Part shown: positions 1 to 9,528 of the stretch, piece by piece
How the letters are laid out: every line of letters starts with the position of its first letter
Position numbering within the stretch: the stretch's first letter is position 1
Assembly: GCF_000220395.1 (NCBI RefSeq)
Contig: NW_004086506.1
Span: 2,335 to 22,361, forward strand
Source: Ichthyophthirius multifiliis
Taxonomy: Eukaryota; Ciliophora; Oligohymenophorea; Hymenostomatida
Reading direction: 5' to 3'
Length of the DNA stretch: 20,027 nt
Made by a program: the position numbers and the translations under genes
The notes under the pieces: generated by a model
The model's database searches: none
What the model saw: only the letters and a program-made list of their open reading frames with translations
What the model was told of the DNA's origin: nothing

Positions 1-935
1 AACAAATGGGTAGAAACATAGACATGTAATAAATTGAAATCTTATACTGAAGGAGCTATCAATATCTTACTAAAATGGTTCTTGTAAATGCCATATATTT
101 CAAAGGAGAGTGGGCTTCTAAATTTGAAAATAAAAAAACAGTTAAAGAAGTGTTCCATTTCGAAAATAATGGTGGTTAAGTATAAGTTGATATGATGAAG
201 GCTAAAAATAAAATTAATTATGGTGAAAATAGTCATTTTTAATACATTTAGTTACCTTATAAAGGAAATTAATATGCTATGTATATAATTTTATCTGTTA
301 ATATGGTATTTATTTTATTATTTATATATTTTTAACAAAAAATACAGACATTATAACGATTTGAATAAAATCATCTTAATTAAAATATTTTAAATGAAGT
401 CTAAACTAATCTAGATAATTTTGAAGTTAATATTTCATTACCTAAGTTCAAAGTTTCCCCAAGTGAAAGCATTGATCTTAGTTAAATCTTAAAAGATTTA
501 GGTTTAGTTGATTGTTTCTCTTAAGGATCTGCTGACTTTTCTAATATGGATCCTTCTAATACAATTTATATTTCACAAGTATTCCATAAAGCTATGATTG
601 AAGTTAATGAAGAAGGTGCTGAGGCTTCTGCTGCTACTAGTGCAGTTAAGAATTTAGGTAAAAAGTATGATATGAATTTCATTTGCAATAAACCTTTCAT
701 TTATTTTATTAGTAGCTTAAATTATCTTAATGTACTTTTTATAGGAAAAGTTGTAGATCCAACCAAAAATAGATTAATACTATTTATTTTTTATAAAAAA
801 AAAATAGTATATACATTTTTATTTAAATAAATATCATCAAAATAATTTTTATTTATTTATTTTTTAATAAAACAAAAATATAATAAAATGAAAATCATAA
901 AAAATTATAATATCATTATTATTATTAATAATTGA
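1..935 (+). CDS. Serpin copy A, 3' part (5' end outside window)
   Basis: This is the C-terminal two thirds of a serine protease inhibitor of the serpin superfamily, read with TAA/TAG as Gln. Exons are about 1-305 and 348-935, with a 42-nt GT-AG intron at 306-347. From 75 onward the frame is clean. The serpin hinge EEGAEASAATSAV is followed by a reactive-loop segment KNLGKKYD (648-671) and then the family signature FICNKPFIYFI and VLFIGKVVDP. The family traps proteases by loop insertion after cleavage. Compared with copy B, this copy has four single-base losses in the first 75 bases, at what may be a contig end, so these could be read errors. Its stop has changed from TGA to AGA, so translation would run into the 3' region until the TGA at 933-935 and add about 50 residues. 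The Lys/Gly-rich loop makes the target protease hard to predict. It may be a divergent functional paralogue or a copy starting to decay. Confidence 0.85.
306..347 (+). other. 42-nt GT-AG intron of serpin copy A
   Basis: The intron starts GTATTT and ends ATACAG, and splits the gene at phase 0 after the codon for Met in the SVNM motif. It is a multiple of three and contains no TGA, so retention would not break the frame. The same intron in copy B (11358-11399) is identical base for base, which shows that the duplication is recent or that the copies have been homogenised. Confidence 0.8.
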
Positions 936-1195
936 AACAAAAACACTATAAACTAAATTTGTACGAGAATATTAAAAATTTTATTTTTTACATAATACCA
1001 CCGAATATCAAAAATTCTTAAACGACAAACAATAATTCGAAAAACGTACCATAAGCAATATTAATTGTATAGCAACAGAAACATATCCTATAATAACTTA
1101 AAACTACTATAATTGTTCTGCTGAGTGTAATAGTAATAAATAATTAAAAAAAAAAAAAATTCATAGATTATATAAAAATGTAAAATGATTTATGA
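888..1195 (+). pseudogene. Decayed 5' fragment of the cysteine-rich membrane-protein gene
   Basis: This stretch is the inverted, degraded counterpart of the first part of the gene at 9529-10823. The match starts at the ATG (888) and is clear again over 1015-1130, for example around CATAAGCAATATTAATTGTA. A TGA at 933-935 ends the frame after 15 codons. About 50 bases that encode the first cysteine pair in the intact gene are missing or replaced near 965-1000. The first cysteine of the second pair has become Arg (TGT to CGT at 1045-1047). Similarity fades after about 1195, and no transmembrane segment or later cysteine motif is found downstream. It is best read as a duplicated gene that has lost function. 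The serpin copy A reading frame also runs through its start because of the serpin stop loss. Confidence 0.7.
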
Positions 1196-2429
1196 AGATT
1201 ATTTCTAGACTTATAGACTTAATATATTAAAAATTATTTCAGTTTATTACCATCATGCTCGAAATAAACGAGACAAAAATATCGAATTTTCATTAAATTA
1301 TTAAAGTCATTCTTATATAAATACATATAATTCAATATATATAAATATATACATATTGATAAAAATCTTAATTAAATTTAAAAAATTGGTTATTTAAAAG
1401 TGACATTTATTGATTTATATCTAAAAATATTATTTATATATTCCCTTTATAAATTAACAAAAAGTATATATTTTTTTTAGAAGTAAATTGGGTTTTGTAG
1501 TATTATGAAAATATTTTAAAATTAATTATTTATATAAATAAGATAAATTAAAATTTTAATCATTTTTTCTAATATTATATTATTAATATTAGAGTATGTT
1601 TAGATGATAAAATAATAATATAAGATATTTAATAAATAAATAAATAATATATTTATATAATTATTTATTTAAATATTTTTAATATTTAATTAAAATTATT
1701 TTTTTAGTTGAAAAATTATATTCATTTTATAGAAAATAAAAATGAATTATTTTCCTAAAATTAAAAAATATTTATTTATTTATTATTTTTTTTGTTTATA
1801 TTTAAATTGTATTTTTTTATACATAATATTATATATAAATTTAAATAAATTCTTTCTTATAATATAAAATTTAACCTTTAAAAAAATATAAAATTAAATA
1901 CTTTAATTAAAATATAATAAATAAATAATAATAATTATATATTTTTTTAATAATAAATATATATTCTTTTGTTATTTTAAGTATTAAAATTTTTTTTTTT
2001 AGTTATTTATCTTGCTTATTTTAAATTATAAATTATATTTTAATTATAATAAATAAAAAAAAAAATTGATTTTTTTTAATTATTTAACAGAAGATTAAAA
2101 TAAAATTTAATTCTATCAAAAATAAAAAATATTATAATTATATTTAATAATCTACAAAAATAAATGGATAAATTTATTAGTTTTTTTTTTTATTTTTTAT
2201 GCTTAAAAAATATTTAACATATTAATAATTAATTATTTTTATTTTAATATATATATATAAAAACTTTAAAAATATTAATATTAATAAAAATAAAATATAT
2301 ATATATATATATATATAATTATATAATATAATATATATTATTTTTAAAAAAAATAATAAATAATTAAAGTTAGTTCTTTTAATTTAATTATACAAATTAA
2401 TATTTTTAAGAAATATAACTAATAGAATA
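1196..2429. other. AT-rich intergenic DNA
   Basis: I see no conserved reading frame here. The stretch is almost pure A and T, with homopolymer runs, TTTATTTA-like words and a short (AT)n array near 2294-2317. The last part must contain the 5' flank of the kinase gene, but no specific promoter element can be picked out of this background. Confidence 0.6.
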
Positions 2430-3400
2430 ATGAAAAAAATTCAAAATTATACATTTTCACTTGTAAATACAAATATAATAGGAAAAGGTTCATCTGCTTT
2501 AGTATATTTAGGTGAAAACAGTAAAACAAAAGAAAAAGTGGCAATAAAAGTTATAAATTTAGTCCAAATAAAGGATGATTATACATGGAATATGATTTGT
2601 TCTGAAATAGAAATTATGAAAAAAATAACAAGCCCATATATTGTGCGTTTAATAGATGTTTTTGAGACATAAAATAATGCATATATAATAACAGAAATAT
2701 GCAATGAAGGTGATTTGACGAGTTTTATGAAAAAAAATATTATAAATTAGCAATAGGCAGTATAAATTATATTTTAAGTACTTTTAGGGATGTAAGAATT
2801 ATATAAAAATGGAATTATTCATAGAGATTTAAAACCAGCGAATATATTAATTTAAAGTGGTATATAATTTCAGTTTAAAATCACGGACTTTGGATTTGCA
2901 AGAATTGTAGAAAGTTAAGATTATTTAATGTCTTCTTTAGTAGGGACACCTTTATATATGTCTCCTTAAATTTTATAAAGGAGAAAATATACAAGTAAAT
3001 GTGATATTTGGAGTATTGGAATTATTTTTTATGAATTAATTTATGGAAGAACACCTTGGCCTTCTAAATCAGTAATTGATTTAGTAAATAATATGTTCTA
3101 AAATGAAATTGTATTCCATAAATATGGATAGGCGAAAGAAATAGTACAAGAAAATGTCAAAGAGTTCATTATAGGATGCTTAAAGTTCGATGAATGTGAT
3201 AGGTTTTCATGGGAAGATGTGTATAATCATGAAATATTTATGTAAGAATAATAAAAAAAAATTCAATCTTAAATATAAGTAATTTCTTAAAATCATTTAA
3301 AAATTTTAAAATGTAATAATATTAAAAAAATTAAAATGAAAATTTAAATGCAAGTTTAAGCACATAAAACACGCTTTAAAGTAACAATTTAACATCTATA

Positions 3401-3455
<55 letters not shown>

Positions 3456-4768
3456 TTAAATATAAATAATATTAATGTTTTTGAAAAAAAAAATACCTCT
3501 AATAATAATACACCATCTAAAATTAAAAATTTTTCTAATACTCCCAATTTATTTACTAATTATTTTTCATAAACCCATAAATTTTACTAAAAAAATACTT
3601 AATAAATTAACACTTAACAATAAATAAGATAATAATATAAAAATACAATTAAAGATAAAAAATCATGCGATTTTACATAAAATTAGTAGTCTAATAAAGT
3701 AAATTCTCATAAAAGATAAAATTCTGATTTTTTAATTAATAAAAATACACATACTGAACCATTAAGCAATATTAATAATAATTATTTTAGAGATCAAATT
3801 AACTTTAAAAATGACAATTTTAACCTTTCTCCCGTCCCTACAGAAAGTGAGAAATGTTCAATTTCACCTATAGCTCAAAAAATACCAACAGTAAAGATAA
3901 ATTTGGGTTAAAAGAAGTTTAATAAAAGCATAGATTTAAAGAAAAAAAAAGCTTATAAATTAATGGAATTCTTAATAAGTCGATGGAAAAAATGAAGACT
4001 TCTTTTAATAAAACACTGCCTTAATAATAAAGTATAACTATTAATTTTCATAAAAAATCAATTGATTCTTTACTTTAAATATAAACTTTTAATAAAACAA
4101 ACTAGTTTTAAAATTCGAATAATCCTTTTTTTAGATTTTTTAATTTTATAATGTGTTAGATTGATTATTTAAGTAATTATCAAGGAAAAATGAATAATAA
4201 TTTTTTAAAGGAAAAAGTGGCTTTTATTTTAATTTAAAGCGGTATTAGAAAAGTCGAATATTTAAAGGAGAAAATGAATGGGAACTGGTTTAATTTAAAA
4301 AATAAATAAAATATAAATAAAATTCATAATAATAATGAAATTAGTATTAATTGTTTATAAAATATTTTAGATTAATTATATGTGTTAAATGAAGAACTTT
4401 CGAAGAAAATTAATGAGAATTAATAATTTTATTAAGAAGTTGATTAAGATAGTAGATTTAATTAACTTTTTTTTAATAAGAATAAAGAGTTTATGTAATT
4501 TGATTAGATTTCTTTGTTTTTTATTAGGGAAATTATATTTACTTTAATAGAAAAAAATGAAGATAATTGGAATTTAATTACAAATTTTGTGGAATATTAT
4601 CTTATTATAAAAAATTAAACTATTGATTTCGAAAATATGGTTATTAAATAAAAAGAATCTATAATTTTTTTAAATTAATTCGATTATTTATAGAAAAATA
4701 AATAATATAAACTTAGCTTATAATAAATAAAAAATATACAATAGAAAATATAAATTTGTGTTATGTGA
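2430..4768 (+). CDS. ATG1/ULK-like serine/threonine kinase, with one apparent frame break
   Basis: This is a protein kinase with an N-terminal catalytic domain (about residues 11-270). It shows the glycine loop GKGSSALVY (G18), the VAIK lysine (K40), HRDLKPANIL (catalytic D133), DFGFA (D153), and GTPLYMSPQ, where the APE glutamate is Gln. The EICNEGDLTSFMKK stretch and domain order resemble ATG1/ULK kinases, which start autophagy. A low-complexity N/Q-rich linker follows, including 18 Asn encoded by (AAT)18 at 3402-3455. Read literally, the frame stops at TGA 3993-3995 (521 aa). The -1 frame from the A9 run at 3942-3950 stays open to TGA 4766-4768 and encodes a helical C-terminal region where MIT-like domains sit in ATG1. 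With one extra base the protein would be 779 aa. No introns are seen. The kinase call is certain; the ATG1/ULK subfamily is likely but not proven. Confidence 0.88.
3402..3455 (+). repeat. (AAT)18 trinucleotide repeat, poly-Asn tract
   Basis: There are eighteen perfect AAT units in frame in the kinase gene, giving an uninterrupted Asn run just after the catalytic domain. Such tracts are common in very AT-rich protists and are expected to vary in length between strains. Confidence 0.95.
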
Positions 4769-5113
4769 AAATATATATTATATTTTTTATTTTTTAATTA
4801 TATATATTAAAAAAAAAAAAACATATAAATAATTTTATATATTAAGAATAATAAATAAAACAAATTGTATATATATTAAAAATTTTAAAAAAAATAAAAA
4901 TATTTTTATACAGACTTAATATATATGTTTTTTAAAATCGAGAAATAAAATAATAATTTGATAAGAAATTATGAAAATTATTTAAAAAAAAATAATATAA
5001 AATATAAAAAGTGTGTTATATTTATTTTTTAAAAAAAACAAATATATATATATAAAATAATTTAAAAATTAAAGGAAAAAAAATGAATATATATTTATAA
5101 AAATATTTATATA

Positions 5114-5165
<52 letters not shown>

Positions 5166-5261
5166 ATAATTATGTATAATATATAAATATATTAATAATT
5201 ATAATTATGTATTTATAAATATTATTTTTTTAAAAAAATAAAATAAACAAAATTAAAAAAT
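4769..5261. other. Intergenic DNA between two convergent genes
   Basis: The stretch separates the 3' ends of the kinase (+) and ARL2 (-) genes. It is AT-rich and holds a long (AT)n array at about 5119-5161. No coding signal was found. Confidence 0.6.
5119..5161. repeat. (AT)n dinucleotide array
   Basis: A near-perfect AT dinucleotide run of about 43 bases between the convergent kinase and ARL2 genes. It is self-complementary and could extrude as a cruciform. Confidence 0.95.
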
Positions 5262-5816
5262 TCAATTCATCATAAAAATTCTTGATGCAATATCCATAAC
5301 AATCCAATCAACTCCTTCTAATAGTCCATCTCCAGTAACTGCCGAACAAGGTATGATTCCCCAATGTCTTGTTGATATATTATCTAAAGCTAGATATTCT
5401 TTTATTTCTTCACATGTTAAAGATCCAGCTATATCTTATTTATTACAAAAAATAAGTAATGTGGATCCAACTAATTTCTCTTATTTTAATAAACTATGAA
5501 GTTCTTTTTTACAATCTTATAATCTCATTTTATCTGAACTGTCAACAACCCATATTAAACCATCTGTTTATTCAAAATAATTCCTCCAGTAGGACCTTAT
5601 TGTAGTCTAACCACCTACATCCCATACATTTAATTTATAAGCTTCGTATTATAAAGTTTTTATGTTAAAACCTAGTGTAGGGGATATTTTATCTATATCT
5701 TCGCCGTTAAATTTTTTTAAAATCGTTGTTTTACCGGCATTGTCTAAACCCAATATTAATAATCGCATTTCCTTTTCTTTTTCTTTAGTTTTTTTTAGTA
5801 TTTTTAATAATCCCAT
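5262..5816 (-). CDS. ARL2: ARL2 small GTPase
   Basis: This is an intact, intron-free gene for a 184-residue ADP-ribosylation-factor-like GTPase, the same length as animal ARL2. It starts [20 protein letters not shown], which closely follows the ARL2 N-terminus. It then shows P-loop GLDNAGKT (residues 23-30), [12 protein letters not shown] (switch I), WDVGGQ (switch II), [22 protein letters not shown] for guanine recognition, and [18 protein letters not shown]2 works with tubulin cofactors in tubulin folding and releases cargo from PDE6D/UNC119-type carriers. Both seem apt in a ciliate with thousands of cilia. The invariant glutamines of WDVGGQ and NKQD are encoded by TAG and TAA, which fixes the genetic code for the window. 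The stop is TGA. The gene diverges from the coiled-coil gene at 6012 with 195 bp between starts, so the two may share a promoter region. Confidence 0.97.
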
Positions 5817-6011
5817 TTTTATATATAAATATTATTTTTTTATATTATATATTGTTGTATTTAATATATAAACAAAACAAAAAATATATGAAAAATTATT
5901 TTCTTAATAAAATAAAACAATTTAAAAATAAATATATTATGTACATAGAGTAAATATATAATTAATAAAATAACCACAAAAAGATTAAATATACATAATT
6001 TAAAAAAAAAA

Positions 6012-6148
6012 ATGAACAAAAATTATTCATATAATAAAACAAAAAGAATGATAAGTTTGTCAAAATTAAATGAAGTTAATTTTTTATTATCAAAACTAAA
6101 AAGTAATAGTCTATAAAGGTAAATATATAACTTTATTTATATATATAT

Positions 6149-6192
<44 letters not shown>

Positions 6193-7056
6193 TTATGTAT
6201 TTATATAAATATATAATTAAAGTAATTAAAGTAAGCCTAACTAAACTTAAAATAAATATATCAATTTAATTTAAGAACCTAGTTTAATTAAAAATATTTC
6301 AACAACATAAAGTTTTTGTACTTATTCTTTATAGAATATGTAATTTTAAAGTAATATCAGCCATAAAAATTCTTTCTCTATTCGATAATTATAATTAATT
6401 AGATAAAAAAAAATAAGTTAAATACGCTCAACACAAATAATTCTTGTATATAGCATACAAGAACAGTTTGTAATTCAATGATTAGTAATCCATATAAAAG
6501 TATTGCTATTTCTAACTATTAACCTAATAAAGATTAAATAAAACCTGAATAAATATCAAGATTAAATCTTATGTGTTGTAATATGAATAATTTATAAAAA
6601 GAATCTTAAGAATTATTGAAAAATAGAATCGAATAATATAAATAGTAGATTTTGGATTAAAATGATTAAATATAAAAAATAAATAATTAAATTACTCTAG
6701 TTTCAAATAAAAACTTTGATATTTAAAAAAATAATGAAGTAATTATATATATAGAATTCTATTTAAATATAAAAAATAAAATTAATAAGATTATAAATGA
6801 AGAAAAATATTTATTAAATGCACAAACAAAATTATTTTAAAAAGAAAATAAATAAGTTAAATAAAATTAATATAATTAAATTATTATAATAAAATATAGT
6901 TAGAAGAAAGTATAGAGTTAATTAAAAATCATTCTGATTAAATAAAAAAATAAATAGACAATGAAAATTAGAAAATACAAATTTTAAAATAAATTATTTA
7001 AAATTAAAAAAATAAATATTTAGTTTAACACGTAAAATTAATTTTAATATATATAA

Positions 7057-7096
<40 letters not shown>

Positions 7097-7251
7097 TTTT
7101 ATTATTTAAGTCTGAAAATAAAATTCTTTAAACAGATTATTTTTAGAGTTAAAAAATTGCTGCGAGTTAAATATATAAATAAAATCTTTTAGTATTTTTT
7201 TTTTTTTATTTATTTATAATTAATAAATTAAAAAAAGGAAATTAAATTTGA
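6012..7251 (+). CDS. Unrecognised coiled-coil protein
   Basis: I do not recognise this protein. The model is: exon 1 at 6012-6118 (starts MNKNYSYNKTKRMISLSKL), intron 6119-6231 with an (AT)n array, exon 2 at 6232-7031, intron 7032-7110 also with (AT)n, and exon 3 at 7111-7251 ending in TGA. Two -1 shifts are needed in exon 2: one at the A9 run 6405-6413, one near 6880. With two extra bases it would be about 349 aa. The middle is S/N/Q-rich and probably disordered. The C-terminal half has heptad-like helices, for example LQKESQELLKNRIEQYKQQ and LEESIELIKNHSDQIKKQ. A structural or cytoskeletal role is possible but nothing proves it. Codon choice and the matching splice phases support a real gene. 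The exact start of exon 2 is uncertain because other AG sites lie nearby. Confidence 0.5.
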
Positions 7252-7391
7252 TAATTTTTAAAAAAATATTTTATTATATACAAAATGATACAATAAATAG
7301 TATTTAGAAATTATATTATTTATAAAAATAAATTTATATGTATAAACTTTAATCTAATTATAATTAAAATAATAATATAAAAATAAAATTA

Positions 7392-7821
7392 ATGAAAAAA
7401 TTTCTTATCATTGGAGATTTATAAGGAAATATTTTAGAATTAAACTAAAAAATTGCATTATATTAAAAAAAAGTTAACATTTTGACTTTGCTATATGTAT
7501 AGGTAAGACTTTATCATTAGAAAGGCCATTAAGTGATTTTAAAAAGTCTAATACATAACTACCTATACCTACATATTTTATAGACGCATCTGAATTATCT
7601 CAATGTTTAAATTAATTATATCCTTCGGGTTAAGAAATTCTTCCTAATTTAATATTTTTAGGAAGATCAGGAATTCAGGAAATTTAAGGAATCAAAATAT
7701 GTTTTTTAAATGGAATATAATCTTAAAAATATAAAGAATTATATATAGAAGAATAATCATAAAAAATATCTTTTTCAGGTTAAAAATAAATATATATTTA
7801 TATATATTTAAAATTTATATG

Positions 7822-7874
<53 letters not shown>

Positions 7875-9407
7875 TATATTTTTTTTATAGGATCTTATTA
7901 CACATACAATGATATAAAATTAATTGAAGAAGAATTAAAAATTGAAGAAAATAAAATTCTAAAGGCATAGATATTTTTATTTCAAATGAATGGCCTTATG
8001 GATTTGAAAAACATACTAATTTTTCCACTCAAATTAACAAAAAATCCTAATATATAAGCAAGTTAGTATAAATATTATGCCCAAGGTATCATTTTTGTGC
8101 TTTAGAAAATATATATTACTAACGATTTCCATATTTAAATGAGAAGAAATAAATTAGTCGTCTAGTATGCTTAGGGTCTTGGGGATCTGATTAAAAATAT
8201 ATTGCTGCTTTTTAAATAAAAGGTGTAAATGAAATGAATGAAGAAGAATTAGGAGAAATAACAAAAGATGCGACTAGAAATCCTTATGAAAGTGAAGTTA
8301 TTACATAAACTAAAAGTTAGACTTTAAATTAATTCATCGAAAATGAACTTAGGGGTGTAGATGAATAAGGCTCTAGTGAGGGCGAAGCTGAAACATAATA
8401 AAAATAAGTGAAAAATGAAGAAAGTTTAAAGGAAAATTGTTAATTGTTTTTTTCTGGATTTGATTTTAAAAGTAAAGATGATGATATAGTAGAGTTTTTA
8501 TAAAGATGGGGAAAAATCTAAAAAATAAATATTTTTTATGATTAAAAAAGTAAAAAACATAAAGGATGTGGATTTATTTTATTTTCGGATAAAAATACTA
8601 CAGAAAAAGCCTTAAATGATAGTGAAAAATACGCTTTAATAGGAAGAAGAATTAAATTTTCAATATAAAATTAAAAAAATAAGAAAAATGATGTTTTCTT
8701 ATATATATTCTATATATATATATATATATTTTTTTATATATAAGGATTAAAATAATTAATGTTGGTTTTGTTATAATAATCCTAATATTGATAAAAATTA
8801 TATTTTTTATGAAGGAAAAAAATGCTATTTAGCATTAGATAAAGGACCTTTGAGTAAAAATCATATGCTTATCATACCTTATAATCATACTTAAGCTTCT
8901 ATTTATTTAAATGATGATGAATTTGAAGAAATGGAATCTATAAAAAGATAGTTTGTGAGTATTTTCGATTAAAGATATAATTAAGGTATGATTATTTATG
9001 AAAGATATATAAGTATGGCATCTAATGCTTCTCATATGTTGATTAATTGCGTTCCTTTCGATTTCGAGTAAATATAGGATTTTAAGAATTAATTTGAAGG
9101 AGTAGTAAGGTAGCATAATATAGATTTTTTTAAAATAGAAAAGAATGAAAAAGTAAAGAACTATGTAGGAGAAAGTGAATTTTATTTCAGTATAGAAATT
9201 TGTTAAGGAGGGAAAAATAGTGTTTATGATAAATATTTATACGTGTTTAGACCTACTTAAAAATTCCCAATTAATTTCGGAAGACTTATTATATGCGAAA
9301 TATTAAAAATGCCAGAAAAAAATTAATGGTAAAATTGCAAATTAGAAAATTTTAAAGAATAATAGAAAGAAATGAAATTTAATAGTTTAAAATTAAATAA
9401 ATAATGA
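7392..9407 (+). CDS. CWF19L1: CWF19-like protein with an internal RRM
   Basis: This is a homologue of CWF19L1/Drn1, which binds post-splicing complexes and modulates lariat debranching. Exons are 7392-7778, 7891-8692 and 8745-9407. The introns are 7779-7890 (112 nt, (AT)n) and 8693-8744 (52 nt). The N-terminal phosphoesterase-like domain starts MKKFLIIGDLQGNILELNQK and continues HFDFAICIGKTLS, then GIDIFISNEWPYGFEKHT. An RNA-recognition motif follows (about 8435-8665), with LFFSGF as RNP2 and KGCGFILF as RNP1. The C-terminus is the CwfJ double domain: CWFCYNNPNIDK, CYLALDKGPLSKNHMLIIPY, ASHMLINCVPFDFE, then FPINFGRLIICEIL. Two apparent single-base losses interrupt the frame, one at the A8 run 7465-7472 and one near 7957-7963. 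With both bases restored the length would be 617 aa. The RRM placement is unusual compared with the animal protein. Confidence 0.92.
8435..8665 (+). other. RRM domain within the CWF19-like gene
   Basis: The segment encodes an RRM-like fold: an LFFSGF strand (RNP2), a helix around DDDIVEFLQRWGKIQKINIF, then KGCGFILF (RNP1, matching the K-G-x-G-F-[ILV]-x-F pattern) and a final GRRIKFSIQ strand. It sits between the N-terminal domain and the CwfJ C-terminal domains, in the same exon as the acidic linker, so it is not a separate gene. Confidence 0.8.
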
Positions 9408-9459
9408 AAAATTAATAAAAAATATAATTAAAATGAATATTTATAAATAAATATATATA

Positions 9460-9462
<3 letters not shown>

Positions 9463-9522
<60 letters not shown>
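9463..9522. repeat. (AT)n arrays between convergent genes
   Basis: Two AT dinucleotide runs are split by TTTATTT in the 121 bp between the TGA of the CWF19-like gene (+) and the TGA of the cysteine-rich gene (-). The position matches the array between the other convergent pair at 5119-5161. Confidence 0.9.
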
Positions 9523-9528
9523 TGTTTT

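Larger units (their letters stand above)
1..1195 (+). repeat. Inverted repeat arm A (serpin + cysteine-rich gene)
   Basis: This arm is the reverse complement of about 10490-11708. Position 1 pairs with 11708, and the arm probably continues beyond the window start. The coding and intron parts of the serpin are near-identical between arms. The 3' flank and neighbouring gene are much more diverged, with indels. Confidence 0.85.

Noticed and set aside
42-236. 64-codon minus-strand frame
   Set aside because: It is antisense to the conserved serpin exon of copy A.
1-1195. Mobile element as cause of the inverted repeat
   Set aside because: No transposase, target-site duplication or terminal repeat was seen. 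The arms contain ordinary host-type genes with introns, so a segmental duplication fits better.
3402-3455. CRISPR-like or telomeric repeat
   Set aside because: It is a simple in-frame AAT run. No spacer structure and no G4T2-type telomeric repeats occur in the window.
5662-5871. 69-codon plus-strand frame
   Set aside because: It is antisense to the P-loop end of ARL2.
8907-9116. 69-codon minus-strand frame
   Set aside because: It lies antisense to the conserved CwfJ domain of the CWF19-like gene and has no family motif.
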